A DNA stretch of 64,000 nucleotides from Aurifilum marmelostoma (lineage: Eukaryota; Ascomycota; Sordariomycetes; Diaporthales; Cryphonectriaceae), in NCBI GenBank assembly GCA_027559495.1, contig JAMXSV010000019.1, positions 248,001 through 312,000 of the forward strand, given 5' to 3'. The position numbers and the translations under genes were made by a program. Numbering within the stretch: the stretch's first letter is position 1; each line of letters opens with the position of its first letter. Shown piece after piece: positions 1 to 12,216 of this stretch. The notes below the pieces were generated by a model. The model did no database searches. It had not been told where the DNA came from and was given only the letters and a program-made list of their open reading frames with translations.

Positions 1-3000
1 CTATGTGTTGGGTATTATGCCTAATGACCTTGGACTTTTTCTGCTCCTAGCCTCCCATGTCCCCACAATCTTCGGGGCTCGCCAAACTTGTACTATGTAT
101 CCTGCAACGAAATACCGCGAACCTGGATCCGGTCTGGCCGTACAGATCCTGCTCTTGTACCTAAGATAGGAGGAGCATAGAGTCACCTCGCATTGTGTTC
201 CTTTCTTTCTGTATACTATGGTACTCTGGCCCCAGCTGTCTGAACCACCAGTAGTCAGTCACACACACACACACCTTTATTGTTCCTTCTTTTCAGGTCC
301 AGCCTGGACGCAGTACGTTGGCTGCGATGAGATGATTACGCACGCAGTCAAGGTCGGGGCCCAGCCCGTGGTAAGACATTTTGTTTCGTCCTTTCTATTC
401 TTCAACAACGGACGGCGTGTTCGTCTTGTCTCGTGCATAGCGTCACGGATAATTATGGCAGTCTTAGGACCGTACACAGTAGTGCACGCACTCAACTAAT
501 CCACAGCACAGCACACTACATACACACCACAGCAGCATCACAGCACTCATAACATGCATGCACTGCTAGATTAATCTATTCTATACTATGGATTAGCTTC
601 CGTTCCTAACATGAAGAGGCTTGTAGCAAGCACCCCGGGCCCTACTACTACTCCCGCCCGCTTTTCTTTTTTTTTCCTTGTCTATTCCATGTTTTTTTTC
701 ACGATCGTCATATAGAATCCCCGGAGCCCACCTTTGTGACCCCTTCTGCCCCCTCGATAGTACGTAGCAGTAGTGTCTAGGTGAGTAAAGGGGGCCCATG
801 AAAGGCCCAGACGGCCTCCCGGGAGTCGGTAATACCCACTTGATCGGTATGCGGCACTCGGTTGAGACGGCGGCAGTGGAACAGCCGTTTCATCTTAGGC
901 GCCCCGTGGCCAGCCCTGCAGGCCCTGTTCAGTCCCCTGTCAGACAGGCCGGTATGCCATGCATGGGGGTTTGGCTAAATCTCGAGAGAGGAGGAGTGGA
1001 ACAGGCTACTGACACTGAAGATCGACATACTCTGCATATCACATCGCGGATGTCGGTCTCCCGTGGTGAAGGCTGCTGAATGGGCGGTCTAATATTTGTG
1101 TTTTCTCTCTTTGTTTTCTTCTTGTCCTAATGTACCTGCGACTCTCTAATCTTCCCACCAGCCAAAGGAGAAGGAGGAGAGCAAGACGGATAGAAGGATT
1201 CCGCGTGTTGAGCGAGACAGATTGGTATTACAAAGAGCTACTACCTCAGCGCAAGTGATACGAGTCGGTCTCGTGGTGATCCTGAAACCTCAACAAAGCC
1301 GGTTCTGGTGGTAGGCTCTGTCGGATCTCCGAACCCTACGCCGGGCCCGCCCGAGGAATACGCATCAGCCTTTTTCTTTTATGATGGGTGTTAGGAAGAC
1401 GCAAGAGAACAGATTCTCCGGTCTGATGCACTCAACACGAGATCACCTGCTTGCTTAGCGATGACAGCCGCACACGGTTACTCTGTGTCTGGTCCTGATG
1501 AAAGAGGAGGCTCAACACCCCCCTTCCTCTTACCAACATCCTTCTATGCAGAAGAAGGCGGCCCAGAAGCCTCCCAAGCGAGATGAGGAAGGGGAGCAAC
1601 TGCCGCTTCCCACCCTTCTCGTTAGGATAATCTACCGAATCCCTGGGGGGAAAATATCACCTGTCTCGGCCGGAGATGCAGGTCGGGCCTCGGCGTCAGT
1701 GCTGAGATTGGCCACGGGAGCCGGACGCGTGTACAGAGACGGCAAGAGTGTGTGTCCAGGGAGGGTTGTTTAGCACCAAGAGAGCCCTGTAGGGGCAGTG
1801 TCGGTGCCCTGGAGATGGTGACGTCTAGGCCTCTGACAGGGACGGACAGGCCCTCTACTGCTGTCAGTGTCTGACTGGCTGTCGTCTGTTTCTCCCGTGC
1901 CGCCCGTCCCGTGCCCAAGCAGCTACCCACCCACCAACCACTCGGCTTCTTGCTGTCAGTGCCATGATAGTGGCCTGTACGCGTAAGTATCCAGATCCAC
2001 AACGCCACCAGCTAGGCCAGGAAGGATATAAAAAGTATACCATCGTCGTCACCAGAAAGCCCACACGGGGCCGCCCGCGCCCAGCTGCAAGTATAGGCGC
2101 CCTCGGTCAAGGATGTCATGCTGCTTGCTGCTACTGCTAAAGTTTCTCAGACGAGTAATGGATCCTCCTCCCTGATCATCACCTGCATGCAGTATGCAAT
2201 GCATCTCGTCTGAAGTCGTCCCAGCCAACTGAACAAGAAACGCGCCCCGACTACTTGTTAGCAATGACCACGCCGCAGACACACATACACATACATAGAT
2301 GACACCTGAGATTACGTAGACCCCTGGCCTCTTTTCTGTCTCTCTCTCTTTTCTTTTGTTCCTTGTTCAGATTCGTTCCTGGTCAGCGGGAGGCATTCCC
2401 TCCGGGCGGTGTCAGCCGATCAGGGAAGTCTCAAAGAGCCATTCGACTCTGGGTGGGAGAAGAGTGTGAGAATCCTCCTTGGTTGGCTGGACCATCACCG
2501 TCCGCCCGGCTGGTCCATGGGTCGGTCTCCTCCTCTTCCTCCTGGTATGGATTTTACTGGCTCTTCCACACACACACACCACCCGTGGGCCCCGTTTGTT
2601 TCAACTGTTGCCTCTCCTTGGCGCGCCCGTTTCGACTCTTTCCTCCCAGCTGCTCTCTTTGAAACACGCGTAATTCTTCCAGAAATGCGGAGGATGAGCT
2701 GAAAGTTTACAGAGTACCGTACTATGGTTACGCCTTCATGCTCCCTCCCCTCCATTCTTCCTCCATTCGGCAGGCGGTTTGTGCTATAGAAGAGCCGATC
2801 ACAATACTGGGCGCAATCATTGGATAGGCAAAACTCTGCGCGCATGAATGTTCACGCCGCTTGTCGGTGTAGATCCTTCTTTGTGTCCTCGTCCCACCGT
2901 GTGATCGATCACACTTCCCCGGTGCAATTTACTCCTATGTAGCATCAAGGCCTTGGCGAGAAAAGCTTGGTACCGTACTACTACTGCCGTGCTGTGGTAG

Positions 3001-4989
3001 GGCCTCGTTGAGCAGCACTGTCCTCGTTTAAGAGACCACCTCCGACTTCCGGGCGCCCCTTCTTGGGAGATGCGGAAGATTCTTCTGCACATGGGCCCAC
3101 GCCTAAAGAACAATGCGGCTCCCTTTTTTCCCCCTCCCCGTTCCCTCCTTAGCCCTTTTCATCAACCCCTGACATCCCTAATCAAGATGAAATTGATGAA
3201 TGAATAGCCAATGGCGGCAGCTGCTGGCAGGCTGCACCTAGTGTCCCCGACCAACCGCGGCGACTTATCGTGCTTTGTGGCTTGATGGGATCGACGTCGC
3301 ACTGCCTAAGCGTGAACCAGAGAATTCCTGTACCGGGAAGCGAACAGACGGACGAACGAACGGACGACGACAACGCCTCCAAGCCTTCGCCTCGATGAAA
3401 AAAGCATCAGGAAGGGGGACGACACACACCAGGGCATGGGCACATTTGGCTTTCGATTCGTGCAAACGGGTCGGACCACCCTGTGCCACCCGAATCAAGA
3501 GGAAACCAAGTCTCCACTCCTGATCGCCTTGGATATTAGCCACTCAGGAGGGGGGAGGGGCCGAGCCTTGCTCGGTGCTGCTGCTGCTACCCGCTATGAC
3601 CACCATTCCCCATTATTTCCTTTGTTCCTTTTTTGTTTTCTTTTTTTTTTTCTCTCTCTCTCTCTCTGTCTTAGTATAGCAGCAGTACGTATGTGAATTT
3701 GTCCCATTTCTATATTACCTAGTACCATAGTTGCATGTACGCGCGGCTAAAATCAGCCACACCGTCAAGGCCGCCCCCTCCTTGGTCGTAAAAGCTGCCC
3801 GCCCTAGTACCTGTCACTCACTCTCACACTTGTCATCTTTTTTTATGTATCTGTTTCCGTTTGCAGACCTGAAATTGAAGCCCATCATCAGCTTGTGCTG
3901 CATCAAGATATCTGACAAGTCAGATTTAAAGCCAACAAGAGAAAGGAGAGATAGAAAAAAAAAAAAAAGGCATGAAGAGTAGTTTAATTCCCGTTGCCAC
4001 TTGTCTTTTTTTTGGGGGTGTCTTTCTTTCCTTGCGCGTCTCAAAACTTGTCTGTTACTTGGAGTCGTAGTACGTAGTTTGATGTGGCGTTGCATTTACT
4101 ATTCTTCGTCACTAGGCCGGGTTTGTTTTCCACATTTCATCTCCATGCGAAATTCCGTCACACCCTTCCACTTTCACCTGGTATTTCCTTGGCCCTTTTC
4201 CCCCCACAAAATCACAGACGAGTCAACCCCTAGTTGATAGTCAGGGATGACCGGGATGCTGGGGCATGGACAACAAGGAGAGAGAGGGAGAGGGAGAGGA
4301 GGGGAACAAGGAAAACAGAGACTGGCCTGGCCCTGCCACAGTTACACAGTCAGTTCATGTCCCAAAGTACCACTCTTGGTCTGCCCAACCGTGAGACCCC
4401 TGATGAGAACAAGGAGGCAGTATACCCCGAGGCCTTCCAGGCCCTGGGACTGCGTATACGTACCCTTGTGCCTGTCCTGTGTTTGGTGAGAGAGTACGTA
4501 CCCCACCACAATCGACAGACCCCATCCGTCACCTTAGCTCCGTAGCCCACACAATCCCGGTGGTTCATGATCTTTATTTCTGCTCGTCGACCGCCTCCTC
4601 TCGGTCGTCTGGATGGTCTGTTTTTTTTCTTTTTCTTCTTCTTGTCTTTGTATATCTTCTCCCTTCCATCTTCTACCTAGTCGTAAGACTACTTACTTCA
4701 TCACCAACATTACACGGACGGATCAAGGTCACTCACCTCGAGCTCGTTCCCGTTTATATACATACACACACACACACACACACTCCTTCCTTGATCAACC
4801 ACTCGTTATATGCGGTTCAGAGAATAATACGCTCTTCGTCGTCTTTGCTGTCAACAAAACCCACCACCTTTTTGAAAAAGAAAAAAAGATACCCATTTGT
4901 AATATTTTTTTGTCAAGCAACCCTGCAGCAGCCGAACCAACAAGAGAAAAATCACCCAAGAAATTCCCCCATACATATACTCATAAAAA
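1..4989. other. Gene-poor stretch with microsatellites
   Basis: No open frame here resembles a known protein or has convincing exon structure; the short frames present are low-complexity or antisense noise. The stretch carries simple repeats: CA repeats near 260-274 and 4764-4783, a T-run followed by a CT tract near 3640-3667, and a 14-base A run at 3955-3968. The last few hundred bases (about 4600-4989) are T- and C-rich and probably hold the promoter and 5' untranslated leader of the gene starting at 4990. Confidence 0.6.
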
Positions 4990-6012
4990 ATGTCGACCAC
5001 CGAGAAGCCCCAGATGTTCCCCTGCTTCGCGGACACCTACTCCCGCAAGCCCATCACAGATGTCTTCACCAATGACACTGATATCGACAAGCGCAAGCAG
5101 CAGAGGACAGTTCCCATGAAGGTCCTGCTGCTGGCGGTCGGACGCACTGGCACAGCTTGTATGTTCTGTCCACACACTTATATATATATATATATATATA
5201 TATACACGCAAGAGAGAGATCAAGAAACTAACACTCGGCACTAGCTATGCGTGCGGCCATGAGGCACCTGGGCTACGTCGAGACCTACCACATGATGTGC
5301 GCCTCGATCGAGAACCCCCCCCGACGCCCTCCTGTGGCACGATGCCCTGGTGGCCAAGTACTTCCCCGAGCGCTCGCCTCTCCCCGAGGGCACCATCCGC
5401 ACCCGCGAGTTCTGGGACCAGCTCCTGGGCAACTGCCAGGCGGTGTGCGACTGGCCTGCGTGCGCGTTTGCCGAGGAGCTGATCGAGGTGTACCCCGAGG
5501 CCAAGGTGGTCCTGACGGGCCGCGACGTCGACAGCTGGCACAAGTCGACCATGCCCACCGTCTTCTGGCGGGCGACGGACCACGAGCTGGCGGCCCTGAG
5601 CAACAAGATCCTCCCCTTCGGCCTGTCGGGCTCGTGGGCGGCGCAGATGTACTACCCCATGCTCAAGATGTTCTTCGACACCTTCTTCGAGGGCGACTTT
5701 GCCAGCCGCGGCAAGGACATCTACCGCCGCCACTACGCCAACGTGGTCAGGCTGGCCACCCAGGACGGCAAGAAGCCCGAGAGGCTGCTCGAGTTCCGCG
5801 TCCAGGAGGGCTGGGAGCCCCTGTGCGAGTTCCTCGGCGAGGCCGTGCCCAAGGGCCAAAAGTTCCCCAACGTCAACGACAGCAGCGACTTTGTGCGCCG
5901 CTCCCGCAGACGAAACCGCATGCAGATGCTCAACGTCGCCCTCCGCCTGCTCATGTGGTGGGTCGTTGTCGGCTTCGTGTGCTACATGCTCATGGGCATG
6001 CTCACCATCTAG
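4990..6012 (+). CDS. Sulfotransferase-like P-loop protein, C-terminal membrane anchor, frame broken at a C8 run
   Basis: Two exons, 4990-5158 and 5245-6012, joined across an 86-base GT-AG intron with a CTAAC branch site and a (TA)13 repeat. The product would be about 311 residues. Near residue 50 the join creates a nucleotide-binding loop (VGRTGTAS), matching the GLPRTGTTS-type loop of fungal sulfotransferase-fold proteins (Sulfotransfer_4 type). An EVYPEAKVVLTGRD strand and W-rich helices follow. The protein ends in a basic cluster (RRSRRRNR) and a single hydrophobic helix of about 22 residues, suggesting a tail-anchored membrane protein. Exon 2 is not one open frame: the start reads in one frame and the rest in another, the switch being at eight Cs (5315-5322); seven Cs would restore a continuous family-like sequence. 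Substrate and reaction are unknown; many relatives are only called NAD-dependent epimerase/sulfotransferase-like. Family assignment is fairly sure, function is not. Confidence 0.8.
5159..5244 (+). repeat. Intron carrying a (TA)13 microsatellite
   Basis: This intron begins GTATGT and ends CTAG, with CTAAC about 15 bases before the acceptor. Roughly 26 of its 86 bases are an uninterrupted TA repeat (5179-5204). Length variation here would not change the protein. Confidence 0.75.
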
Positions 6013-9000
6013 AGGATCCGATTGGTGCTGATGGATCTATACACCCTTGTTGGTCTGTTTTTCTTTTGGATCATCCTCTCGACAAAAGAGGACTACTGGA
6101 AAAAAAAAAAGAAGAAAAAAACAATTGACGGGGGTGTGGTGATGCGTTCATAGTGTGGTGGTTGGACCGGGTTTACTTCTTTCTTTGGCACATATCGGTG
6201 ATGATACACCTTTTCTGGAGGGGGAGGGGGGGGAGGGGCATAATGATGATATCACATGGATTCTTTTTTGGCATGTACACACACCACACATATCATCATC
6301 ATTCTTGGGCGTTATATTTTTTTGTTTTTCTGGGCTAGATGGTTTGGGATGGTCTCTCATGGTTCGGATGCCTGACCTGGTGCTTGGGCAAAAGCATTTA
6401 TTTTATTCTATCTTCATTCATTTCCTCTTCTTCTCTCAACCACGTATATCCATCCACAGGACTTTGCATCTGCTGCGTGAAAAACATACACACTACTGAG
6501 TACAAAAATTGTCATATGCCAAGTTTCCCATCGTCGTCATCGTCGTTATCGTTATCACGAGAAGATCCAAGATTTTAGTTTTTCGGCTAGAAAAGACAAA
6601 AGAAGAAACGAGACTTGGCCCTGATAAGCAGCCGGTACTCCGTAGTCCCAGGGGCTTGTCCTGGTGTGGCTCCATCCCACACGCAACAAAAAAAAAAAAA
6701 AAAAACCTCACCGAGGCAAATGGGAGGAGATGTTGCCAAGTTCCCAATAGAATCGCCCATCTTCTTTGCCCGTCTTCGTGAAGAGACCCTCTTTCACCCT
6801 TCCCCCCTTCTCCTTCTTGTCTATCACACACACAGCGGTTCAGCCAGCCCAAGAATAGCCGCCGACTCCCGACAGCCGTTTCAAGACTGAAGAGATACAG
6901 CGGGGCCTGGATTTTGTGGGGATCGCCGTATGATGTACCCGCATCGGGGGAGCGAGCTTACGCGGCCCCAGCATCGTCGATCTCTCTTTGTGTGTGTGCA
7001 TCTCTATTTCTCTATTCTGCTCTTGCCTCCCTATTTTGGAGTAGAAGAGGAAGTAGAGGGGTAAAAGGAGGGGGGGGGGGGGGGGGAAAGAGAAAGTAAA
7101 GTGTGTGTGTGTGTGTGTGTGTATGTAGGGCGATCGGGCAGGACGGAGAACGGGCTTGGCGGTTGACCTTGTGTGTTCTCTAATCTGCTACCCTTATTTT
7201 TTTTATTTTCTTTTAATTGAATTCTATTCTTCCGTCCACCTTGGCTGTGTCAGATCAAGTTGGTGTCCGTTGCTGGGTCTTCCTGGGCCGCGCTATATGT
7301 TGGATCTGATAAGGTCCCAGTCCCACGCGAGACGGTCGTCATGGTCCGGCCGACTTCACTTTCTACTGTGACCCCCCCAACGCAACCATCTCCACTCACA
7401 CACACCATGGTCAGCGCCGTCACCCTCCTTCAGCCCCATGCCCGTCCCAAGGGCCGGTCGGTCGGTTCAGGTGGGCTGGTGCGCTGCCCTAGCCCCCGGG
7501 CGGCCGGCGGTAACGTGCCAAGGCGGGCAGCTCCCAGACCTACCACACTGAATCCCACGCGCCCAACGGCGGGTGGGTGTGTGACGAGAGGAGGAGAGAC
7601 TTGGGGGGGGGGAGAGAGAAAAAAAAAAAGAAAAAAAAAACAGCCGGCCTTCCAGAATATGCCGTCATTCCCGAGTGCCTTGGTGGTTCACGTGAGTTGC
7701 CCGTTTTCGGAAACTGTTTTGCCGTAGGCCTTGTCACCGAGTAGGAAGGAGTCTCTACAGTGAGTCTCTGGTAGAGTAACGACGCTTCTTTCCCCGTCTT
7801 GGCTCTATATGGGTGAAAGTCTGTTTTCTTCTTTCGCTCTTGGTCTCGGACTTGGCCTTGGAGACACGGACGATGGGAAGTGATTGCCTCGTCTGGGCAT
7901 TGTCGCGCTGATGTTCCTTCAGACGATCAATTTGCCTTGGCGGGAGAACATGTTTCTTCCAGATCAATGCTAACTGTGAACTTCTGCGCGGGATAACCTT
8001 TGGCAAGATGCAGGTCGCGTGCGGTAGCCTAAAGGGATCCGTGGATCACACACACACACCCGGAGCTGTTCTACATACATGGGACTTGAACTTTTTTTTT
8101 TTTTTAGTAGTAATTAATATGAGCTGAGGCGTCATATTATACATGTCACTTCGTATTTGTCCGCCATGCCTAATGTACAGTTGCGTGGTTGAGGCTCGAA
8201 GCGGCAACTATCAGTGTATGGAAGGACATCTTCCAACTGCTACAAATGTAAAGTAAATATCCGTCTGATCAGCCAATTACCTCTACGATACTTGTTCCTC
8301 TGTCGATCTTCAACTATTACAGGCCATCATTGGTCCGAACCCTTTCTGGCCATCAAAGCGAAGAAGGACTTGCAATGTGGCTAGCTAGACTGATTAGAAA
8401 GGATGGTAGTAGGATGTGCACAAAACAGCCGAACCAGCCGATGCTTGATACCATGATATGGAATACCAAAACGCAGACCGGTGTCGACTCTGTAGAAATC
8501 TGGTTCGAGAAGCCCAATTCGCTATCTCGTGGCTATTCTAATGACGGTTGTTGACGCCGCCTGCTCGAATGGTTTGGATCTCATTTAATTCCGGGAGGCT
8601 GATACCGATACCCACAACAGCCTCGTGGGGCATTTGTTGGACACTGGAAAGAATATTTCGGGCTGTACAGCCAATTTCGCCTTTGCATCTGCCATTTTGG
8701 TACATTGCTCACAGGAAAAGAACCCGCTGTGCCGAACTCCACAAAAACAGCTTGGTAATGAACACCATATGCCCAATTTACTGTTGATTACGACGACGCG
8801 GATATGACCTCAGAAGCCAGCACATCGAGGGACCTCATACCCACTACACATACGCCCGTCGTGTTTGACAACCAGTGGCGAATCAAGAATGTACCAGAAT
8901 AGAACACTGGGCCACGCATCGTATTACTGCCACGCGGCGCGCTCGTGTCGAGGCCCGGTCGTCGACTCATCTGGCGCTCATCGTGGCTACTCAACACAGA

Positions 9001-11024
9001 TCGTCGCCACATACGGCGCCGGTCGTCGTCGTTGCGCAAAAGTCTGCTGATGAAACTCTGGGAACGAGAGCTCATGCGATGAAACACGCCAGCAGCCCTA
9101 TGGAGCCACCAGCTGGGCTGGTCGTGCAGCAGTGCAACAGACAGCCGCATCGGCAGCCACTGGCGATGGCGTGATGCAGGCCTCTGGTCTCTACGGTGGC
9201 AGGCGAGGCGCCTTGATAGGATGTGACGGGGGGGGCCGGGACCTGCAAAGCACATAGGGGACACGTACTAATTACATAGTTGTACATTAGTATGAACAGC
9301 TGCAGACACATCCCGCCAACGCCCTCTCTTCATCGTTTGCCTACCCTGCCAAGATGTTACAGCCCGGCAAGGGGTGGCAATGGCGTGATTGAGACCGTCT
9401 CGTTTCTTGCCTCGTACCGACTCCCGGTTTCCAATCTGGAGAGATGAACATGCGAGCCAAGGTGTCAAAAGTGGATGTGATTGTGTCGCTTTTCGGAACA
9501 CGACCCCACGCTCCTCGAGCACGTATTTATTAATATCAAAAGTTCCGATGGTGGTGGCATGCAACCCGAGCATGGTACGGGATGGCATGCCCACCCATGC
9601 CAGGACACAAAACGCCTTCGAGACAAGTGGCCCACCTACTCCAGAGCTTATTGGGTTGGAGACTTGTTTGACAATTCAGCGCGCTGGTTCCAAAAGCGCT
9701 GATGGCTATATAGCACATGTTAGATATACCCTCCTATGATGACATACACGAGGAATGATGACATATGCTGGTCGTGGAAATATTCTCAGTTATTATGACA
9801 CACTTGCTGCAACTCGTTTGCGCAACCCGATCGTAGAGAGTGTCTCGAACGGCAAGGGAAGGTGTTGTTTCCAGTGCGGGAGGGGAAAGTTTCCATCTGC
9901 GTTATAGATATGGCAACTATGTTCGTTGTTCTAATGAGTTTCTCCCCGAGCAAAGTCAGGTGCTAATACTTGGTTGGTCAGTATTGCAAGAATTGAAAGG
10001 CGCAAAGCTTGGTTGTCTTACAATTTGTCCTTGCTGCGGATTGGTATAAATTAGGACTGATTTGCTTGCCATAATACGGACGAGACGGTGATGTTCTTCC
10101 TCGTGAGGGACTGTATGAAAGCCAGGAGCAGTGAGCACTCCCTGCTGACTGGAAGCGAGCCGGTTTATATATTAAAACACACTCCATCTGCGTTGTTGAG
10201 AAGCCTTCCTGTGCCTACAGACTACCTGAGCAAGTCTGCACATTGGAAGAACTTTAGTCTGGCGTGAACTGTAATATCTATAGCCCAATTGTGTATTTGA
10301 TCCATACCTAGCCAGGCAGGAAGTCAGTGATTTGTTGTGCTCTCAACAATATCCCAATGTCAACCTCATAGATCCACAGGAAGAGAATGTTGTAGTAACG
10401 CTGATTGCTGCTGCTTGAACGCTGTCGTAATCTACACAATCTGAACTGATAGAAACTTGTGCTACTAACATTCTCATCCTTTCCCACAATATCTGTCGTG
10501 CTTTCTGGCGCCTTATACTCTCTCATTTTATTTCCAAGACTTCGACTCTTAGCACGGAGCTCAAGTGCCATGAGGTTCAATCATGTCTCAGGGCATCATA
10601 ATTGAAGAGTTGCCTCTTTGCCACGCAGCTCATAGTCGTCCCACATGAAGAGTACCTCCCTACCAAACTTGACTGTCTATGCGCCTCTAAGGCTCTCATA
10701 TCTTTCCTACTCTATTAGCGAGTATATGCGCCTGCAAATGCAAACCTGTAAGCAACGGGTCCCAATCCAATCATGATAGCAGTAGTAGACAACAAGTGAT
10801 AACAAAAAGCAGTATTGAAATATGTATCAGTGCTATTTGGCTTTCACTAGTCCCAGTAAGTGCCCCGAAATACTCGTCATATGCATTCCTTTTTAGTATA
10901 CCTAGGTAATTGTCTCAATGCGTCCAAGAGGAGTGTGGCGTTCTCGACTCCCGAGGTCTCTGCCGATCGATGCCTTGATCTTATGCCCCCCTATCAATTA
11001 CAACTTCTTTAATGTCCATTGTGC
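6013..11024. other. Gene-free stretch with homopolymers and microsatellites
   Basis: No supportable gene was found. The left half is rich in simple sequence: an 18-base A run at about 6688-6705, a 17-base G run at 7070-7086 followed by (GT)11 at 7101-7122, A-rich tracts near 7618-7640 and a T run near 8093-8105. From about 8.1 kb the sequence has fewer simple repeats and looks more AT-rich. It holds frames up to 158 codons (for example 8788-9264 minus, 9389-9739 plus) that resemble nothing recognisable and lack domains. Decayed gene or transposon relics are possible but cannot be shown by eye. Confidence 0.5.
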
Positions 11025-11846
11025 CTATTTACTCAGATAGCACTCAAGGTCTTCATGCGAAGCAACTGTGATACGATCAAAATCTTTGGCATCCCCTTTC
11101 CAGAAGTCCTCAGCAAGCCCAAGCACCTCGAAACCCTCGACATGGATTTCCGAGATGGTAGATCCACTGCTCTGTGTCGAGGAGAGCTCTCCTCCCATAT
11201 AGGGCCTATGCGTAATCTTGCTGCGATATCGGATCTCATTCAGGCGATACGCAAAAATGAAGTCTGACGTTCTTCCGACAGATTCAGCATCGGACGCCTT
11301 CCAGCCGAGTCCAGCCCCAACACCAACCGGATCGATCCCGGTGTCCAAGCTGACCTGTGCAGACGCAGAAAGCTGAGTCTCTGCCTCCTTACTCCGTGAG
11401 ATCCTGGCACCACTGACAACGCGTATGCCAGTGACCATGTACACCCTCTTGTTGAACGACCATTTCTTGAGGCTTGCAGGCACATCGCCGTGGTTCATAG
11501 CCGCTCGGACGTAATCCAGTGAAGGCGTCATGGTCGTGCTGTCAAGCTTGTCGAAGTGCCAGCTGAGGCTCTTCGAGCGTGTAGACAAAGCTTCGGAGCT
11601 TGCTGAGACCAGGTAGAAGTTAGCCCAGGCATCGAAATGAGCGGCGAGCTCGTCCGATACCTGTACGTCGAGGTCTTCGCAAAAGGTGTGCTCGACAATC
11701 AATCCCTGGGGCAGAGGCAGCGGTCCAGTCGGCTGCAGTGCATGAGATGGATCTTTCGGCTGCGCGAGGACCTGACCGAGTTGAAGGCTTCCACCCGGTT
11801 GGAAGTCACAGGACTTGGTCAAGATCCACCTCTTCGATCTCGCCAT
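11025..11846 (-). CDS. Possible gasdermin-like protein (candidate cell-death effector)
   Basis: Single open frame. I favour the ATG at 11846 (273 residues); an upstream in-frame ATG at 11879 would add 11 residues. No signal peptide or clear transmembrane helix. Near the N terminus is a tryptophan-bearing strand, then a glycine/leucine element (SLQLGQVL) followed by a P-x-D-P loop. A central VYMVTGIRV strand is followed by an alternating strand region, then a DFIFAYRL strand. A strand-like element before a D-P loop and a later VY-x-VT strand also occur in this order in animal gasdermin pore domains; that is a remembered resemblance, not an alignment. Size suits fungal gasdermins (RCD-1, HET-Q1). 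A subtilisin gene lies about 370 bases upstream in the same orientation, the arrangement known for het-Q1/het-Q2. Read from sequence: the frame, motifs and neighbour. Inferred: membrane pore formation after removal of a short C-terminal tail. It could instead belong to another uncharacterised fungal family with the same motifs. Confidence 0.5.
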   Translation of the reverse strand: MARSKRWILTKSCDFQPGGSLQLGQVLAQPKDPSHALQPTGPLPLPQGLIVEHTFCEDLDVQVSDELAAHFDAWANFYLVSASSEALSTRSKSLSWHFDKLDSTTMTPSLDYVRAAMNHGDVPASLKKWSFNKRVYMVTGIRVVSGARISRSKEAETQLSASAQVSLDTGIDPVGVGAGLGWKASDAESVGRTSDFIFAYRLNEIRYRSKITHRPYMGGELSSTQSSGSTISEIHVEGFEVLGLAEDFWKGDAKDFDRITVASHEDLECYLSK

Positions 11847-12216
11847 GTTGAGTATATTGACGATGAGATCAAGATTCAATCAAGATTCAGACAGTATGTT
11901 GATGCGCTCGATAAAACGTGTACCAATGTCGTGGGTGCTTCGGAGGGTTAGCTTGCGCCGCAATGGGCTGCCTCCGAAACTTGATGGGGTTGAAGGTGGC
12001 TGTGACCTCGGTGCCAGCTGTAAACACATGCTATGTGACCAATGGATGCATTTCCTTGGCAAATGGAGTCCCCCGGATGTTAATTTTAGGACTAGACTCA
12101 TGCACTGATGTGTTGTTTCTGACACAAATCACGCGCGGGTATGGATAGTGGGCTGCAATGTTCCAGCCTGAAAAAATAAGGCTACTCTAACCGTCTGAGC
12201 TTTCCTTTCATGGCCC

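Noticed and set aside
8788..9264. 158-codon minus-strand frame
   Set aside because: No recognisable motif and competing plus-strand frames of similar size; could be a relic but unsupported.
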